7,724 bases of DNA from an uncultured Sulfurovum sp. (GTDB lineage: Bacteria > Campylobacterota > Campylobacteria > Campylobacterales > Sulfurovaceae). Location: contig CALDBH010000010.1 in the NCBI GenBank assembly GCA_937938065.1, positions 1 to 7,724 of the forward strand, written 5' to 3'. The notes under the pieces are model-generated. The model was not told the origin of the DNA. It worked only from the letters and a program-made list of their open reading frames with translations, and made no database searches. The position numbers and the translations under genes are program-made. Shown here piece after piece: positions 6,466-7,724 of this stretch (within the stretch, counting starts at the first letter, position 1; each line of letters opens with the position of its first letter).

Positions 6466-6482
6466 CATTTTAAGGGAAAAGA

Positions 6483-7040
6483 ATGTCGAGTAGTTTAGAT
6501 AAATTAAAGGCACTTACGAGTCGTCTGGAAGATAAAATAGAAGAGAAAGAAAAGATTTCTTCTGTTATATCGACAGAGGTCAAGGAAGTCAAAAAAAGTG
6601 AAAAGAAACCATTAGCAAAAGCTGTTAAAAAAGTAGATGTAAACTGTGATAATGTTCGTGAAGAGAATATTGCACGTGTTAAAGAACTCTATGAAAAACT
6701 CAAAATTTTTGAGAAGTCTCCAGACTTTGATAAAGTCTTTATATACAAAGCGATGAACCTGTCCGGTATCGGTTTGAAAGAAGAAGATTTTGGTGAAGTG
6801 CGTGAGGGAAAGTATATTCAAGTCATTGCCATAACTTATGAGCCAGATAAGAATGGGAAGAAGAAAGCTAAAAATATCTCTTTAGGATATTTTGGTAAAG
6901 CTGAGACTTTAGATAATACACTTAAAAATGAGATCATTGAATTTGTTTTACGATGGCGTTATGAAAAAGCCTTTCAGAATGTGGAGCACTATAAAGATCT
7001 CATTTCACGTGTTGAAACACCATTAGATACACTTTTCTAA
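6483..7040 (+). CDS. Lysine-rich protein of unknown function, 185 residues
   Basis: I do not recognise this protein. The start is supported by AAGGG (6472-6476) six bases upstream. It has no signal peptide or membrane segment, so it is cytoplasmic. Residues 1-50 are a highly charged Lys/Glu helix (LDKLKALTSRLEDKIEEKEK, then KKxxKKS-type repeats), likely a flexible tether or coiled coil that could contact nucleic acid. Residues 57-185 look like a folded alpha/beta domain: ARVKELYEKLKIFE, FDKVFIYKAMNLSGIG (82-97), a hairpin-like YIQVIAITYEPDKNGKKKA (111-129), ISLGYFGKAE (132-141), and a C-terminal helical part with FVLRWRYEKAF. A single Cys is at 55. A hairpin follows the stop. It stands alone between divergent murA and the 112-residue gene. 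No function can be inferred. Confidence 0.72.
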   Translation: MSSSLDKLKALTSRLEDKIEEKEKISSVISTEVKEVKKSEKKPLAKAVKKVDVNCDNVREENIARVKELYEKLKIFEKSPDFDKVFIYKAMNLSGIGLKEEDFGEVREGKYIQVIAITYEPDKNGKKKAKNISLGYFGKAETLDNTLKNEIIEFVLRWRYEKAFQNVEHYKDLISRVETPLDTLF

Positions 7041-7043
7041 AAT

Positions 7044-7066
7044 TTAGGGAATTTTAATTTCCCTAA
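7044..7066. terminator. Hairpin after the 185-residue gene, possible terminator
   Basis: TTAGGGAA (7044-7051) pairs with TTCCCTAA (7059-7066) around a seven-base loop, starting three bases after the stop codon. The position fits a transcription terminator. However, the plus strand continues CGCTTCACT with no U-tract, so it would be a poor intrinsic terminator for the upstream gene; it may instead stabilise the mRNA 3' end. On the minus strand it would be followed by ATTTT, but no leftward gene is in place to use it. Confidence 0.45.
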
Positions 7067-7086
7067 CGCTTCACTAATCAAAAATC

Positions 7087-7095
7087 TGTTACAAT
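7087..7095 (+). promoter_or_regulatory. Extended -10 promoter for the 112-residue gene and helicase
   Basis: TGTTACAAT is a TGn-extended -10 (TACAAT, one mismatch to TATAAT) about 31 bases before the ATG at 7126. The -35 region is not recognisable. The ribosome site AGGA at 7117-7120 is five bases before the start. The predicted transcript would carry the 112-residue gene and the helicase. Confidence 0.5.
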
Positions 7096-7125
7096 AAAAT
7101 TCTAATTTTACTACTTAGGATAGTT

Positions 7126-7464
7126 ATGCACCTCGATCTTACACCAGAAGCACTTTTAACACAACTTGGTTATACAAAAAGTGAACATACACTGAAACAA
7201 ATCAATGATATTATCGCAAATACAAAGAAATTTGAGAAGTTTTCACCGCATATTCCTTCATTTAATGATGCATTGGCTGTAGAAAAAGGGTTTATAGCTA
7301 TGTCAAATTCTGAAGATCATCTCAAAATCAAATGTGAAGAGGACAGTAGTGCAGATAACCTTTCTGCTTTTACTGCATTAGTGAAACATTGGGCAGATAA
7401 ATATAAACTCGAACTCAAACAGGTAGCAAATAAAAATACTTACTACATTATCGGTCAAAAATAA
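7126..7464 (+). CDS. Small cytoplasmic protein of unknown function, upstream of the helicase
   Basis: A 112-residue protein without signal peptide or membrane segment; I do not recognise the family. The start has AGGA five bases upstream. The N-terminal half is helical (MHLDLTPEALLTQLGY, TLKQINDIIANTKKFEKF). The C-terminal half contains HLKIKCEED (65-73), a helix (NLSAFTALVKHWADKYK) and a final beta-like KNTYYIIGQK. A single Cys70 is present. Its TAA stop directly abuts the TTG start of a UvrD/Rep-type helicase, so the two are tightly coupled and may work together in DNA metabolism (inference). Confidence 0.75.
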   Translation: MHLDLTPEALLTQLGYTKSEHTLKQINDIIANTKKFEKFSPHIPSFNDALAVEKGFIAMSNSEDHLKIKCEEDSSADNLSAFTALVKHWADKYKLELKQVANKNTYYIIGQK

Positions 7465-7724
7465 TTGCCTTTAACCTCTCTCAATGACGAGCAGCTTAGT
7501 GCTGCTACGGCACCTTTAGGACATAATCTTATCATCGCCAGTGCGGGTACAGGCAAAACCTCTACCATTGTAGGGCGTATTGCACACCTTTTACATAATG
7601 GTACAGAACCTTCAAAAATATTACTCTTAACCTTCACAAATAAAGCAGCAGGAGAGATGATAGCCCGTCTTGAACGCTATTTTCCTAAGAAGATAGTATC
7701 TAAGATAGAATCTGGAACCTTCCA
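7465..7724 (+). CDS. UvrD/Rep-type superfamily 1A DNA helicase, N-terminal part (runs off right edge)
   Basis: An ATP-dependent 3'-5' DNA helicase family member; 86 complete codons are present. Visible motifs are the Q motif (SLNDEQLSAATAP, 5-17), Walker A (ASAGTGKTST, 25-34, with Lys31 for ATP), motif Ia (LLLTFTNKAAGEM, 53-65), and the start of motif Ib (SGTF) at the edge. UvrD, Rep and PcrA proteins normally begin just before the Q motif, so this N-terminus is complete. TTG at 7465 is the only ATG, GTG or TTG codon in frame ahead of Walker A and immediately follows the upstream TAA, in the same frame. No Shine-Dalgarno sequence precedes it, so translation probably depends on reinitiation after the upstream gene. 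Which member of the family (UvrD, Rep, PcrA or a divergent paralogue) cannot be told from the fragment. Confidence 0.88.
   Translation, partial: MPLTSLNDEQLSAATAPLGHNLIIASAGTGKTSTIVGRIAHLLHNGTEPSKILLLTFTNKAAGEMIARLERYFPKKIVSKIESGTF

Larger units (their letters stand above)
6240..6482. other. AT-rich divergent intergenic region between murA and the 185-residue gene
   Basis: This 243-bp spacer holds the promoters of two divergent genes and no open frame with a ribosome site. For murA the best -10 is TATAAT on the minus strand at 6326-6321, implying a leader of about 75 bases. For the rightward gene, TATAGT (6391-6396) or TATTAT (6424-6429, directly after TG) are possible -10 elements, but the AT-richness makes them uncertain. 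Three short GC patches stand out: GCCCTA at 6294-6299, its inverted copy TAGGGC at 6347-6352, and a hairpin at 6453-6465. No tRNA or recognisable structured RNA is seen. Confidence 0.6.

Noticed and set aside
7455..7637. Minus-strand 60-codon open frame over the helicase start
   Set aside because: It is antisense to the conserved Q motif and Walker A coding sequence and has no independent support.
7126..7724. A single fused gene interrupted by a nonsense mutation
   Set aside because: The helicase N-terminus begins normally just before its Q motif, so no upstream domain is missing, and the 112-residue protein has its own good ribosome site. Two genes are more likely, though the junction is reported as a finding.

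Overview
The window looks like chromosome of a marine-type Campylobacterota (Sulfurovum/Sulfurimonas-like). The clues are low GC with strongly AT-rich intergenic spacers, dense short operons, Campylobacter-style -10 promoters without clear -35 boxes, and the character of the murA and helicase proteins. This assignment is inference; no rRNA or tRNA is present to confirm it.

Left part (1-2874). A partial gene for a small exported protein with two cysteines runs leftward off the edge. Divergent from it is a compact three-gene operon. The first gene encodes a MotA/TolQ/ExbB-type proton-channel subunit with a cytoplasmic helical tail. The second encodes a MotB/ZorB-like subunit: one membrane helix carrying the ion-binding Asp, about 210 residues of coiled coil, and an OmpA-type peptidoglycan-binding domain. 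The third is a 64-residue basic protein that overlaps the second by 11 bases. Together they look like an ion-driven 5:2 rotary or pulling motor anchored to the cell wall. It resembles the ZorAB core of Zorya anti-phage systems, but no ZorC/D/E-type effector lies in the window.

Middle part (2875-4966). A 126-bp spacer contains 11-bp-phased direct repeats that match a PhoB box, placed 10 bp ahead of a -10 element. It precedes a two-gene lipoprotein operon: a 556-residue HEXXH zinc metalloprotease (M30-like, gluzincin signature) and a 93-residue lipoprotein with a beta-rich domain. This operon converges on murA with only 4 bp between the stop codons.

Right part (4971-7724). murA (peptidoglycan precursor synthesis, fosfomycin-sensitive Cys form) is on the minus strand. 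A 243-bp, very AT-rich divergent spacer follows, containing short GC-rich inverted repeats. Next come an unrecognised 185-residue lysine-rich protein, a hairpin, an extended -10 promoter, an unrecognised 112-residue protein, and the start of a UvrD/Rep-type superfamily 1 helicase. The helicase seems to start at TTG immediately after the preceding stop codon and in the same frame. The strongest candidate for something undescribed is the three-gene motor operon at 320-2874.
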